A stretch of DNA of 64,000 nt from Hysterangium stoloniferum (Eukaryota; Basidiomycota; Agaricomycetes; Hysterangiales; Hysterangiaceae). The notes below the pieces were generated by a model. It made no database searches, was not told the DNA's origin, and saw only the letters and a program-made list of their open reading frames with translations. This document shows positions 12,176-22,886 of the stretch, piece after piece. The stretch covers positions 1 through 64,000 of the forward strand of contig WHVD01000106.1 in NCBI GenBank assembly GCA_015178975.1, given 5' to 3'. Made by a program: the position numbers and the translations under genes. Numbering within the stretch: position 1 is the stretch's first letter; the number at the start of each line of letters is the position of its first letter.

Positions 12176-12472
12176 CTATCTACACCCTGTCCATTCACAA
12201 TTCCTGGTTTCCTTTCTAGGTTCTTGATACACTTCCAGTTGTTGATTCCATACCTTCATCAAATTGTGGTATTGCTGATCTTTTAGAGCCCCAGAGCTAA
12301 TACAATTCCAAATCACATCCCACTTCATAACACATCCATATCTTTCATTAAAGTCTAATCTGCAAATCTTGCTGTACTCTGGGACAAGCATCCACACTTT
12401 TATTTTTCCCAGTTTTGCCATTTTTCTAGATTCTGGAGATTCTGTCCCAGTGTTCAAAACCAGCATCCCCAC
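12176..12472 (-). CDS. Unrecognised 98-codon ORF
   Basis: The composition is protein-like (several Trp, Lys/Glu-rich; MKWDVIWNCISSGALK inside). No intron partners or known family were found. It could be an exon of a lost gene, since the flanks on both sides are non-coding. Confidence 0.25.
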   Translation of the reverse strand: MGMLVLNTGTESPESRKMAKLGKIKVWMLVPEYSKICRLDFNERYGCVMKWDVIWNCISSGALKDQQYHNLMKVWNQQLEVYQEPRKETRNCEWTGCR

Positions 12473-13417
12473 TCATTGTTTTTTTGCATGGAAAAATTTT
12501 TTTATGATGGATCATATTTTGTTACTCTGCCTGTCCTGATAAGCTTCGCTTCACGTCTCCCTCTTACATCTTACCATAGTCTTACCTCTATTTTTACCAC
12601 TTTATCCTCCCACTCATCACCACATTCCCAAACAAACCGGACACCAAAAATTACCTCAGTTCCTTTTCTTTTTTGAGGGCTTTATTCACACATTTATCAA
12701 ATAATTTGTGCATGGTGCATTCACAAATATAGCACAGGGTTTCCATCAAAATACAGCAGGTGCTTGAATAATCAACCCAAGCAATAGGGAGAAATATAAC
12801 CAGGTCATTACTGCAATGGACAATAGAAATTTAGCAAGTTTTGATCTGTATAATATAGATCTCGCCCCTTCAGCTATCATGCCTATTCCTCTCTGTGACT
12901 CCATTTTGCTGTGACAACTGCAGGGCCCCCATCACAATTGAACTGTACAGCACATCCTCTTCCCTTCCTTATACACCACCTTGACCCAACAATATGTCCC
13001 TCCCCCACTGTCCCAGAGGCTCTAACTGTACTGTCTTGCACTGGATGAACAGACCACTCCCACTTTCAAATCCTTCCAGGCAATGTCCCTGAGTTAGCGG
13101 GCTGCCAGTAGGTAAAGTCTTCCAGTCATTCTTAATATTTTCTATGCTGACATGCATAAAGTGCTAGTCTTTCAATTGACATACTCAAAAATGTTATTAA
13201 CATCACATGTTGCTGAAGTCTGATTTATTTTGCCTGTATTTCAAGTGTAATCTAACATCCAAAACCAAGGGACAATACAAATCAGAGAAGAATTTCATCT
13301 GCAAGCAATCATAATGCATGATAAGCTACCACCAGTGCGAATACATTAAAAGTTTGAATGATCCCTAAAGCTCAGTGTTGAAAATATCATCAAATACCTG
13401 AAAGGTAAGGTGTCCAT
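12473..13417. other. No gene seen
   Basis: AT-rich intergenic sequence downstream of the FunK1 gene. Only short ORFs without recognisable features occur. Confidence 0.4.
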
Positions 13418-15718
13418 TTAAAGTTTCATGATCGAATGATGGCACAGGTAAACTGGGTGCCAATTTTCCAGATCCAGATCATGGTAAGCACGTTCATTGC
13501 AACCTCTAAGAATAGCCCCATGCATAGAGGTAAGGTGCCCTTTCAAGGAAGTGAATTGGGGGGTGAATGTGGGAAGTGATTCGGAAATAAAGAGGGCCTT
13601 CCTCACCCTTAGGCTATTGCCACCTAATGTTAACCATTCCTCTAGTGGTGTATTGTCGATTTCTTTACCGTCCTGATAACGAGCTGTGAAAAACGTCAAG
13701 ACATGAAAAAATGACTCGAGGTCATGCTGGTACAAGTGCTTGACAGGTGAACTTGGGTCCATCAAATCAATGGACATAAAAGGCCGCGTTTCCATTCGTC
13801 ACTTCGATTCTGGATGGTTTTCCGTCCCATCCACATAGCATGCCATATCGAAATCATTTAAAACACCAAAAATCTCATCCTTTTCACGTCGAAACATCAA
13901 GTTCCCAAGACTGATGTCACGATGAAGGATTTTTGGCATTCTGTATAACCAATCATGGGCTACAATTCCACGTCAGGAAATATATGGCATGTGTTATGAA
14001 ACAACCAACTCACCCTTCAAGGTTTGATGAAACACATCCTTTACTTGCCTGGCATCCTTCAGCTCTGAAAGGGGAAAAAGCTCATTTTGAAGAAGAATCC
14101 TCAATTCCCGAAGCTCATACTTATTGGGCTCCTTTGAATTCAAAAACGTAACGATTCGGCAATGAGCATCCTTTGTATTGGGGGGGAAGGTGTGGGAATA
14201 TAAAATCCTAGGAAGATGCTTTTGAACCCAATAATGCTTCGATGAGAGGAGGTGATGTCAAGTGCCCAGTAGATATATATCCATTCTGGTGTTCTTTTCT
14301 GACTTGGCCAGCTGACTTTGAGAATGGTGACAGTGGACCAAGATGTGGCATCAACTCTGAAAACCGATGTGCCACACCCGATTAATGCATGTTGGCGAAA
14401 GATAATCTTTTGCACAGTGACTGTGCGGTCATCTGGGAGTTGCAGTTTTTCTCCAACAAACAGCCTTGTGAAAGGCTGCCTAGCATGGTTGTGTTTTGTT
14501 TTGAGAAAGGGGGATATAAATTTTGGGGTGATTTCAGTTGCAAGACTGTGCCCTCAGGGATCCAGCCTACTGTATGCTATTAGCATTCCAACAAATTTCG
14601 TCCTATCTGTAATAAAGTCCAGTGGTTGCGATCGGATGGTCAGGCCATTATCATAATATTGAAGTTGAATTTTAAAATCGGTAATCAAATAACTGATGAT
14701 ATGATTCAGTAGATTCCCATTCGAGAACATCTCGAGTGCATAACTGGTGGACTGCAGATCACTCTCATCAATTTCAATACCAACCTTGGTCCTTTTTGAC
14801 ACTTGCTCCGAATTGCTAGACGAAGACCGCTTCTTCTGAGACTCAGAGCTATATAGTTTCATGTCTTGATCCTTTTCTTGTGTGTCCCTCATTGTGGCCG
14901 TTCTTGTACTGTGACGACTAGGAAGGAGTAAGTTGTTTGACTTTGAATTAGATGAACTAGCTCTCACTGGGATCTGCTCTTCACTGGGAGTGTTTGTTTT
15001 ACTAGTCAATTCTATGTACTTGCACAGGTCAGGAAGTGTTTGGTTCACTAGTCGATTCTACTCAGACAGGTCAGGATAGACTTACCTGTCTTAGAAGAAA
15101 GTTTCCTGGATCCCTTGGACTTCAGGTATTCTGTGAGGCTTTTCACAGCCAGCTTGAATTCCCAGAAATCTAACACCTCGCCCCAGTGGAAGGCATCAAT
15201 CCATTCTGGCCCATTCTTTGACAAGTTATCGGGTTCATTCTTCCTCCTTGGCCAAATGCCTTTGTAAGCACCCCCAATACATCCGGCTTACGTGCAGCAT
15301 ACGATCCCCAGATCAGGCTTCCATCATTGCGACACAGCCGTCTATCTTTCAACCCTATTTCATCAAAGCCATAGTTGACCATTTCTGAAAAAGGAGCATA
15401 ACGCTCAGATTCATCAGAGACTGGCTCACTGTACTTGTCCATGAGCTTTTTGAAGTGTTTGGTCTCAATGATTCTGTCCGCTTGTGCCATGCCCTCTGGG
15501 TCACGTTTGAAGTTAAGGATGTGTTCTAAAAATTCTTCAAGCTCGATTGTGGCACAATTCTGGAGATCTTCCCGAAGATATGGATAGTAATCCAACACTT
15601 TATTCTTTATATGGAAAGCTGAATTACTTCCAGACCCTCGGCTGAGGGGCGTGTTGTGTATGGAGGGACTCAGAGCCTTGGTCTGTGAGGGAGGTGTTAT
15701 AGGTCTTGTGCAGGCCAT
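13418..15718 (-). CDS. FunK1-type fungal protein kinase (copy 1)
   Basis: This is a multi-exon minus-strand gene. I place the start at the Met codon 15718-15716, because FunK1 proteins typically begin with a short Pro-rich stretch, then an IHNTPLS-like and a GSNSAF-like motif, both seen here. Exon 1 continues to about 15,240 (SEMVNYGFDEIGL, ARKPDVLGVL). The frame then shifts without an obvious intron before WIDAFHWGEVLDFWEFKLA, so either a tiny intron or a 1-nt change lies near 15,240. After an intron of about 65 nt starting near 15,082, a Ser-rich linker leads to SYALEMFSNG. Next come FRQHALIG...TILKVSWPS (about 14,405-14,300), the catalytic HRDISLGNLMF near 13,910, and DFDMA in the place of DFG near 13,850. 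The C-terminal part reads ETRPFMSIDL and HDLESFFHVL, with a stop at 13,418-13,420. FunK1 kinases are a fungal expansion of unknown substrates. Possible damage near 15,240 and in the 14.0-14.2 kb part leaves function uncertain. Confidence 0.75.
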
Positions 15719-15751
15719 GATAGTTGACAAGGTGTGGTGTGGTATATACAT

Positions 15752-16889
15752 ACACCTCAGACTTCAGACTTTAAAAAATGGCATCTGAGCTTAATTGCCC
15801 AAACTACATAAAAATCTAAATTTGCTCAAACAAATGCCCAGCCCCTCCTAATGATTCACATCAAATGATCAAATCAGTAGACATTGTCATGGCCCAGAGA
15901 GTGATGCAAGTAGCTGTGAAGGCTATGACCAAAATGCAGGGGGGTTTGGGTGCAGAGGTTTGGTTTTAATGATGATTGGGAGGATGCTTAAAGATATCAA
16001 AGTGAGGAGGAGTCCATTTGAGGAGATGCTGATGGGATGTTGTTATGAAGGAAAAGATGAATATAATATATATTATAGTGGGCCTGTCCACTTCCCTAAT
16101 TTCATACATAAAATACATACAAGGGGGGGTAGACATATAATTTGGTGGAAGGGGTTTTTGGATAAACCCTAATTTGTGGGAAAAAAGATGGATTTTTTGT
16201 GTGCATGTGTGGAAATAATACATATATATAATATAATATAATATACAATATTTGGAGACTTCAAAAGACTGAGATGAGACGTCTTGAAAGTGAACTGCTT
16301 TTGGAGTGTGTGCCGGATTTCCTGAAGAGGATCTACCTGCAAATTCTTCCTACTTTTCATCAGGAAAGCAGTAAGAATCACTCCCTGTAAGCTAAGTGTT
16401 ATGTATTTTTAGGTTTTTTCCATTTTTTAAAACCAATTCCCCTAACAAATTGCGAAAACGAATATTTAAATGTAATTATATTGCGGTGATAAAATTGTAC
16501 AATATTTGCTTGATTTATCCTGAATTTGTACAATTTATTTTGTATTTTTATCCTGTAAATTGAGCAAGTTATTGAAATTCTACCTTTTATTCTTTTTTGA
16601 TTAATATGTCAGCAACTCAGCACTTATTCACAATGCACGAGTAATCATGTGATATTCACATGACATTTCAAACTCCGACGCCGACAAAACATGATGTGAA
16701 ATAATCACGCATAATCAAGGCAATATATATATTTATATTATTATAATAAAATAAAATATTTATATCATTATAATAAAATATTATATTTATAACTAACTAA
16801 AAATAAATATAATAATTATAATAATATAAAGCTGGCCACCTGTGTTTATTATACGGCACGCAGGAAACTCGTCACAACAAGTGACAGTT
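15752..16889. other. AT-rich intergenic region
   Basis: Upstream of the FunK1 gene. It holds a degenerate relative of the 11.5-kb repeat (about 15,985-16,075), a TA-rich run near 16,222-16,250, and an ATAAAATATTTATATTATTATAAT-type low-complexity stretch near 16,722-16,830. No gene was recognised. Confidence 0.5.
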
Positions 16890-17041
16890 GTCACAAGGGC
16901 GCGGGATGGTCACAGAGGTGCGGGATGGTCACAGAGGCACGGGATGGTCACAGAGGTGCGCAACGGTCACAGAGGCGCGCAACAGTCACAGAGGCATGTA
17001 ACGGTCACAGAGGCACGCAACGGTCACACAGGCGTGCGATA
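16890..17041 (+). repeat. Minisatellite, 8 copies of 19 bp
   Basis: Eight exact-length units begin GTCACAGAGG and end with a GCGCAACG-like variable part. The array ends one partial unit (GTCACAACG) before the LTR-like unit at 17,051. Confidence 0.9.
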
Positions 17042-17050
17042 GTCACAACG

Positions 17051-18024
17051 TGTGATGTAGGTACTAATAATAGATAGAATATTGTAGAATATTCTATAAG
17101 ATTCCAGAAAGTTCTATTATGCCAAGAATATTCTATAGTGTCTTAGAAGTAGTTAGAACCTTCCACAATGCTCTAGAAAATTCTAGAAAATTCTAAATGA
17201 CATCATTCCTTCCAGAATGACATCATTCAATCTTCTAGAATCTTCTAAATGTCTCAGACCAAAATGTATATAAGGAGCTCAGCTCCAGCCTTGAATAACA
17301 TATCTTCTTACTACACTTTATCAGCCACATCAGTGTGCCACTGCAGCAAGCAGTTATTGCACCCCTAGTTGGGCTGTTGGATAAATATATACAAACACTT
17401 AGTCACCTCTAGTTGAGCTGATAACCTAAGTTAACTCAGGATTCCTTTGTCACCTCTTGTTGAGCTTCTGACAATAATCCTACCAATCAGGATTCTCAGT
17501 CACCTCTTGTTGAGTAATTTGACTTTAATCCTACAATCAGGATTCCCTGCCACCTCTTGTTGAGCTTCTGGTATTAATCCTTTATACTATAGTCACCTCT
17601 TAATTGAGTACTGATTATTAGTTTTTCTTTACATTGTTATTTGTAGTCTAAAACCTCAGTCACCTCTTGTTGAGTAATTTGATTGATTATTACATTACAA
17701 ATAATCCCTGTTCCCTTGCTCATTTATTGTGAATCAGTAAAGCATATTCACATAAATAAATACTGAGAATATCCTTGCAAGATCCTAAGACTACATTAAG
17801 ATCTCAATAAGTTAGTATCACAGTAGACCTTGTAGGTTAGTGTAAATAAAGCATATATTAGCCAAATAGTGTTTTATTCTATATCTAATCTTTTGACCTG
17901 TGTTTATAAATATTTTTACTGTTTGATAAATAGTATAAAATATATATAAACTAGCTAGTATTGAAGTTAAATATAGCTTCGGAATCAGTAAATTGTTATT
18001 CTTATTTTACTAGTTGTTGTCACA
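17051..18024 (+). mobile_element. LTR-like unit (about 974 bp), candidate solo LTR
   Basis: The unit begins TGTGATG and ends TTGTCACA, giving short inverted TGTGA/TCACA ends. It contains a TATATAAGGAGC promoter-like box near 17,268. No coding region or second LTR was found, and the flanks (ACAACG versus GAAAAA) show no target duplication. The call therefore rests on the ends and the promoter-like box only. Family unknown; fossil. Confidence 0.4.
17355..17675 (+). repeat. Interspersed tandem motif inside the LTR-like unit
   Basis: A motif close to GTCACCTCTTGTTGAG occurs six times, plus one degenerate copy, at spacings of about 45-65 bp. Intervening sequence repeats partly (AATCCTACCAATCAGGATT-like). 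Confidence 0.75.
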
Positions 18025-18689
18025 GAAAAAGAACAAGCTTGCACAAGCAGCTCTCAAAACCTTCTTTGCGAAGTAGGGTGCATATATTCAAGTAAACTTT
18101 CTAAGTCTATTTAGGCTGCCACTGATTAATATCAAATACTCAAATTATTTTACCTTGCAGTGAATTGAGTATTTGCACATTTTGATAGAGCATTGGACTC
18201 CTTTTTCGGATATTTAGAAATTGGGCACTAGTATGGGGACAGATGCCCTGCATTGATGCCCATCTCAGAGGTGATTCATTTTCTAGAGTGGCATTGCGAC
18301 TTCACAGGGCTAAGTCCTAATTTTTGCTGGAAAAAAAAAAGACAGGTAAAAGTTATGTGATGTATATATGTAGGCATGTATCTAAATAATAAATACATAT
18401 ATATATATAATATAGAAAGAGTAGGCATATAATTTTGATGGGTTCTAGGCAGTAATGCAGTGACATCATATGGGCCTGGTGCTCTTGGGAGGGGCACTGC
18501 CTTCCTTACATAATGCAAAGTGGCTTGTAAGACTTTCCTCTCTGGTGTTCATTGGTGAGTTTGGGCAAGCAAATAGACTCTATTGCATCACCACCACTCT
18601 TTTTGCACAACCAGAAATAAATCTGGCCATGCTCAAGCCAAATGGTTAAGTGAGATGAAGGTCCAGCAGACTGGGAGGTTGAGCGGTGG
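18025..18689. other. Region with a dispersed repeat piece
   Basis: At about 18,200-18,270 lies an inverted copy of the 10,925-10,995 piece. There is an A-run near 18,331-18,340 and a TA-rich tract near 18,395-18,415. No gene was seen. Confidence 0.4.
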
Positions 18690-18990
18690 GAACGGCCCAA
18701 TGAAGCCAAGCAGAGAGGTTAATAATGCATGTGCAGGAGGACTCAATGTAAAGTTTGTAGGCGTCACTGCGCCAGCGCCCTATAAGTTGAATTTTGTAGT
18801 CAGTAAACCCTGCTTCAGCAGTGAAAGAAGCTGCGCCACTCTGAAAGAAGTGACCCACGCAGGTGGTAGGATTGAAACCAGCAGTGTGGAGGAGGGATCG
18901 GAGAGAAGACACGAAGAGAGAATACTGGAGGGGTCCAACATCATTGCAAAATAGGGGTGAATTAAGAGGACATGGGTTTTTGGAGCTTGT
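18690..18990 (-). mobile_element. Tyrosine-recombinase domain remnant (Crypton/DIRS-like)
   Basis: On the minus strand a reading frame carries the C-terminal signature of fungal tyrosine recombinases: SLRSLLHTAGF, then GAASFTAEAGF, then LIGRWRSDAYKLYIE, then LHWAVP. This motif order is characteristic of element-encoded recombinases common in basidiomycetes. Only this terminal part is present, so it is a broken fossil. The reading frame runs straight into the tandem array to its right, so the array seems to have grown from the recombinase-flanking sequence. Whether the source was a Crypton DNA element or a DIRS-like retroelement cannot be told from this piece. Confidence 0.6.
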
Positions 18991-19705
18991 CAGGGGACGA
19001 ATCAATGAGTCCAGCATCAGGTTGGAGGAGCAGTGGCTTGATGATGCCAAGGTAGTATAAATAGATTGCAGTGGACAGTCAAAGGCTGTCAAGGGGACGA
19101 GTCAGTATGTCCAGCCTCAGATTTGAGGAGCAGCGGCTCGATGTTCATTGTAGCTGTAATGAATCTAAGTGGACAATCGAAGATTGTCAAGGGACGAGTG
19201 TGTCCAGGGTAGGGTTTGAGGAGCAGCGGCTCAGAGCTAATGGTAGCAGTAATGAATTTAAGAGGACAGTCAAAGACTGTCAAGGAACAAATGTGTCCAG
19301 CATGGGGATTGAGGAGCAGTGGCTCAGTGCTAATTAGAAGCAGCAATGAATTTAAGCAGACAGTCAAAGACTGTCAAGGGACAAATGCGCCCAGCTGAAT
19401 TGAGGAGCAACGGCTCAGTGCTAATGGTAGCAGTAATGAATTTAAGATGACTGTCAAGGGACAGGACAAGTGTGTCCAGTATGGGGGAGCAGCAGCTCAG
19501 TGCTAATGGTAGCGGCAATACATTTAAGTGGACAGTTGAAGATGAGACAAGTGTGTCCAGCATGGGGTTTGGAGAAACAACGACTCGGTGCTAATCGTAG
19601 CAGTAATGAAATGAAGTGGACCATTGAAGACTGTCTAGACAAATTAGTGTGTCCAGGATTGTGTTTGAGGAGCAGCTCGGAGTAATGAATTTCAGTATAC
19701 GAGGA
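18990..19705 (-). repeat. Tandem array, about 8 units of 72-99 bp
   Basis: Each unit starts GTCAAGGGACRA and contains GTGTCCAGCATGGG, GAGGAGCAGCGGCTC and GCTAATGGTAGCAGTAATGAA. Unit starts are near 18,990, 19,089, 19,187, 19,280, 19,374, 19,454, 19,542 and 19,633. Minus-strand frames stay open across several units and give a repeated peptide (FDCPLKFITATIS), but with no sign of a gene start. Confidence 0.85.
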
Positions 19706-20179
19706 CTCAATAGGGATAGGAATACAAAATTGGATGGAGGGGCCTAGCCCAAGATAGAGCAATACAATGTGTGAGTTAGATGAGACTGTTGGTGATTGGG
19801 ATAGCGATAACTGGATAGAATCTGTATCATATGATCCCGACATTAAGATACAATCAATGACATGGCCAAAGAATGAAACGGGTATGGGAATAGGACAGCA
19901 CGCACGCATGGAATGTTGGGATCTGGGATAGATGGTCTCTTCAGGCAAAGTTGGTGCAGACAGAAGGGGCATCGTGCACCAGACATGAGAGGCTGCACAG
20001 AACAAATGGCATTTGACCTTTCCTGCGTAATGTAGGTGTGCGTTCTCAAGGAGCTTGAGCCTGCTTGAAAGGTTTGAAGACTTGCAAAAATATAAACAGA
20101 ACTCGAAGTCTTTGAAGATTATCGAATGTGGAATTGAGACGAGACAAGATGGAGAGTGTGGAACTAGGAATTGCCTGTG
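19706..20179. other. No gene seen
   Basis: Unique sequence between the tandem array and a LINE. A minus-strand ORF that crosses this region (20,263-19,454) only links the two and has no recognisable domain. Confidence 0.4.
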
Positions 20180-20194
20180 ACAGACAACATGTGA

Positions 20195-21066
20195 GCTGTG
20201 CTGACAACACTCCTTGCCGACATACCTGACGCTAAGCACCTGCTCTTCCTCTCTGACAACCAAGCTGTGCTAAAATCCATCGATGATGTTTCAGACCACC
20301 CCAGCCAGTGCGCCTCCATCATCTTTCGAAAGCATATTGACAATTTCCTAACCAACCCCTCCCATGATGTCTCCCTCTCCTGGGTCCCAGGCCACAATGG
20401 CTTCCAAGGCAATGAGGAGGCCGACTCCCTTGCAAAGGAAGCGGTCAACCTGTGCCCCCCCATCCTGCACTCCACAGTTTCCTGGGCCTTGGAACGTGCA
20501 AAAGTGCACTCCCTAAAACTCTGGTGCCAGGATTGGCTCCACCTCCCCCACACCAACCTCGCTGCCGTTGGACTCCACAAACCCCCTGCCCTCAAACTGG
20601 CCAAGTTCCACAAAGAATACGGGGGCCCCCACCATGTCCACACATGCATCATCCAAACCATCACTGGCCATGGATTTCTCGGCACCTACTACCACTGCTT
20701 CCTCCCTGACCTCCCCACCACCTGCCCCTGTGGCGAAACCGACATGCAATCTCACCTCCACATCCTTTCCAAGTGCCCCCTTTACGAGGAGCACTGCCAT
20801 CTCCTCCAGGCCGCCTCTCAAGACTTGTCACTCCCCATCATCCTCGGCACACACAAGGGCCTTGAAGCCCTAGCTGACTTCATTGCCGCCTCAGATGCTT
20901 TCCAGAAGACTTAATCACCCCTGCCCTGCATTAGACCCTCCCACGTATCCCAACCCGCTGCATTCACATCCCACCTTTTATCCACCGACCGTTAGGGTAG
21001 TTCTCTCCCCAACCACTATGTATCTTTGTTATGTGATGCGGTATATAAATGTATTAAAAAAAAAAA
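20195..21066 (+). mobile_element. 5'-truncated LINE with poly-A tail and target duplication
   Basis: The insertion begins inside an RNase H domain and ends in a 3' UTR (ATGCGGTATATAAATGTATT) and an A-run at 21,056-21,067. A 15-bp direct repeat flanks it, ACAGACAACAtGTGA at 20,180-20,194 and ACAGACAACAcGTGA at 21,067-21,081, with one mismatch. This is the expected product of target-primed reverse transcription with 5' truncation. The same 3' end occurs inverted at 45,491-45,957. Confidence 0.9.
20198..20914 (+). CDS. LINE ORF2 C-terminus: RNase H and CCHC-like motif
   Basis: An open frame of 238 codons reads the RNase H part LFLSDNQAVLKSIDD (catalytic Asp in SDNQA) and WVPGHNGFQGNEEAD. Near the C-terminus lies a CPCG-x8-H-x4-C zinc-type motif. 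It ends SDAFQKT then TAA. The N-terminal endonuclease, reverse transcriptase and first half of RNase H are absent, so this is the tail of a longer protein. The frame is open to its natural stop, so the copy is probably fairly young. It has no start codon of its own that would be expected to be used. Confidence 0.8.
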   Translation: MLTTLLADIPDAKHLLFLSDNQAVLKSIDDVSDHPSQCASIIFRKHIDNFLTNPSHDVSLSWVPGHNGFQGNEEADSLAKEAVNLCPPILHSTVSWALERAKVHSLKLWCQDWLHLPHTNLAAVGLHKPPALKLAKFHKEYGGPHHVHTCIIQTITGHGFLGTYYHCFLPDLPTTCPCGETDMQSHLHILSKCPLYEEHCHLLQAASQDLSLPIILGTHKGLEALADFIAASDAFQKT

Positions 21067-21184
21067 ACAGACAACACGTGACATACACTTGTTTGATCAC
21101 CTTGCTTTAACACTCGATGCTGAAGAACACGATACCGCCTCATGATTTCCGCCCGAAAACACCACCGTCTCAAGATGTCCTACC

Positions 21185-22886
21185 ATGGATCCTACCAAGT
21201 TGGGTGCCACCCCCATTCTAAAGAAGGAATCAACATCACAGGTGTATTCTTCCTGGCATGTAGGGAGAGATGAAAGGATCACCACAATGTTGCATGAAAT
21301 ATCTGGGCGAGTAGTCGGACCCATCAGAGTAGAGGATTTCTTGAATGAATATCTCCCTAAGGTTCCCGAACCCTGTCCAAAGTGTACCACCGAAACAGGG
21401 CAAAAACATAGAACTTTCAGTGCATCTAAAAGCGAGTTTGCCATGTATAAGCCCTGGGTACGTTATTTTGTTGTGCCTTTTGGTTCATTGGAATTTATTT
21501 AGGATATAAATTGATTTCGTTGCAAAGTTTTGTCCTAACCTTGAACTCGTGGACGCTCACAACACACCTGTGGTGGACTTGGGAGGGAAACAAGTCAAGC
21601 CAGACATACAAATCTATTCTGCCAATTGCAGGCGATCGGGCCTATCAGATATGACACAGACAGAAATGATTGTTGAATTTAAATTCACCCCTGAGGATGA
21701 CACATTCAAAGATAATCGACCCAGTTTCTTCAAGCATAGTTCCAACACTGCACATGATACACTGGGTCAGATTACATTATATGCGACGGCACACCAAGCT
21801 GCACAATTCTGGACACATGTCTTCCTTGTCCTTGTCTTCCCCAAATATGCGAGATTCATGCACTGGGATCGCAGTGGGGTCATCGTAACGGAAGAAGTCT
21901 CTTTTTCAAATCCCTCCTATATCGAGTTCTTCTGGCAGTTCAATCATGTGAAACCTGATGTATGTGGTATGGATACTACAGCCACAGAGTTTCCACACAA
22001 CCACCCCATCGTGGCAAAGGCTAAAAGGTCGCTTGGTGTCGAGGACGTTGACTGACTGTTTCAGGTTAAACTTGATGCAAAAGGTGACACTTATGTATTT
22101 TATTGTCCTACGTACATGGCTGTTGGATCCCCCCTTGGCCGCTCGACTCATGTTTTCAAGGCCTACTGCATCGAAACTGGGAAGTTGGTCCTTCTCAAAG
22201 ATACATGGAGGGTCGTTTCAGCTAGTCAGATCCCCAAACATATAATATATGAGAAGCTGAAGAAACAGGGTGTGAGGAATATCTGCATGTGCAAGGAGGG
22301 ATGTGATGTGTTGGATCAGGTTATGAAGATGCAGGATTCGTCAATGGCAAGACACACTTCTTCGCCATTGAGGTTATTGCGGCACTATTGACTGGTTCTG
22401 AATGAAATTGGAAGGTCTCTAACTGATTTTGGGAATACAAAAGAGATGGTGACTGCAGTGAGAGACGCCATCATAGGTATGTATGTCGGTCTCTTAATGG
22501 AATTGGGGCTGACTCATTTTCGACAGCACATGGGGACACTTATGACAAGGCTAAAATTCTTCACAGAGATATCAGCTCAGGAAATATTCTTATCACTGAG
22601 ACTGGGGGTGGATTGTTAATTGACTGGGATCTTTGCAAAAAGCTTCAAGATATATATGAAGGACAAGGACACATTGAAAGGACTGTGAGTACCTCCCGCA
22701 CTGTGAAAATGGTATGGGGAATTCTGAAGATTTGTTTGACATTTTATTATCTGGTTCTGTGATGGACAGGGTACTTGGCAATTCATGGCTGCTCGGTTGC
22801 TAGTGATTCCCACCGACGGGGAGGGAGCAGTGATCCCTGATCGGGCGGATGACTTGGAGTCCTTCCTCTCCAGCATATGGTTTTAA
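21185..22886 (+). CDS. FunK1-type fungal protein kinase (copy 2), 3' end lost
   Basis: Exon 1 (21,185-21,457) starts MDPTKLGATP and ends YKPW. An intron (21,458-21,527) has a GTACGT donor. Exon 2 starts FCPNLELV and contains IVEFKFTPEDD and GQITLYATAHQAAQFWTHVF, the N-terminal region of FunK1 proteins. A TGA at 22,052-22,054 is probably intronic, in a phase-0 intron ending TTTCAG at 22,063. The next exon reads GRSTHVFKAY, LVLLKDTWR and LKKQGVRNI, the ATP-lobe part. After another intron (near 22,476-22,526) comes the catalytic HRDISSGNILI and LLIDWDLCKK, with DWD in place of DFG. A last intron (near 22,684-22,770) precedes GTWQFMAARLL and DDLESFLSSIWF, then TAA at 22,884-22,886. FunK1 proteins normally continue well past DDLESF. 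Here the frame ends exactly where Helitron sequence starts, so the C-terminus is missing. Confidence 0.75.

Noticed and set aside
16890-17041. CRISPR-like array
   Set aside because: Units are contiguous 19-mers with no spacers; an ordinary minisatellite in a eukaryote.
19454-20263. 269-codon minus-strand ORF
   Set aside because: It joins the antisense of a LINE end, unique sequence and tandem repeats. No domain and no splice structure.
20164-20821. Minus-strand ORFs over the LINE
   Set aside because: Antisense shadows of the RNase H frame.
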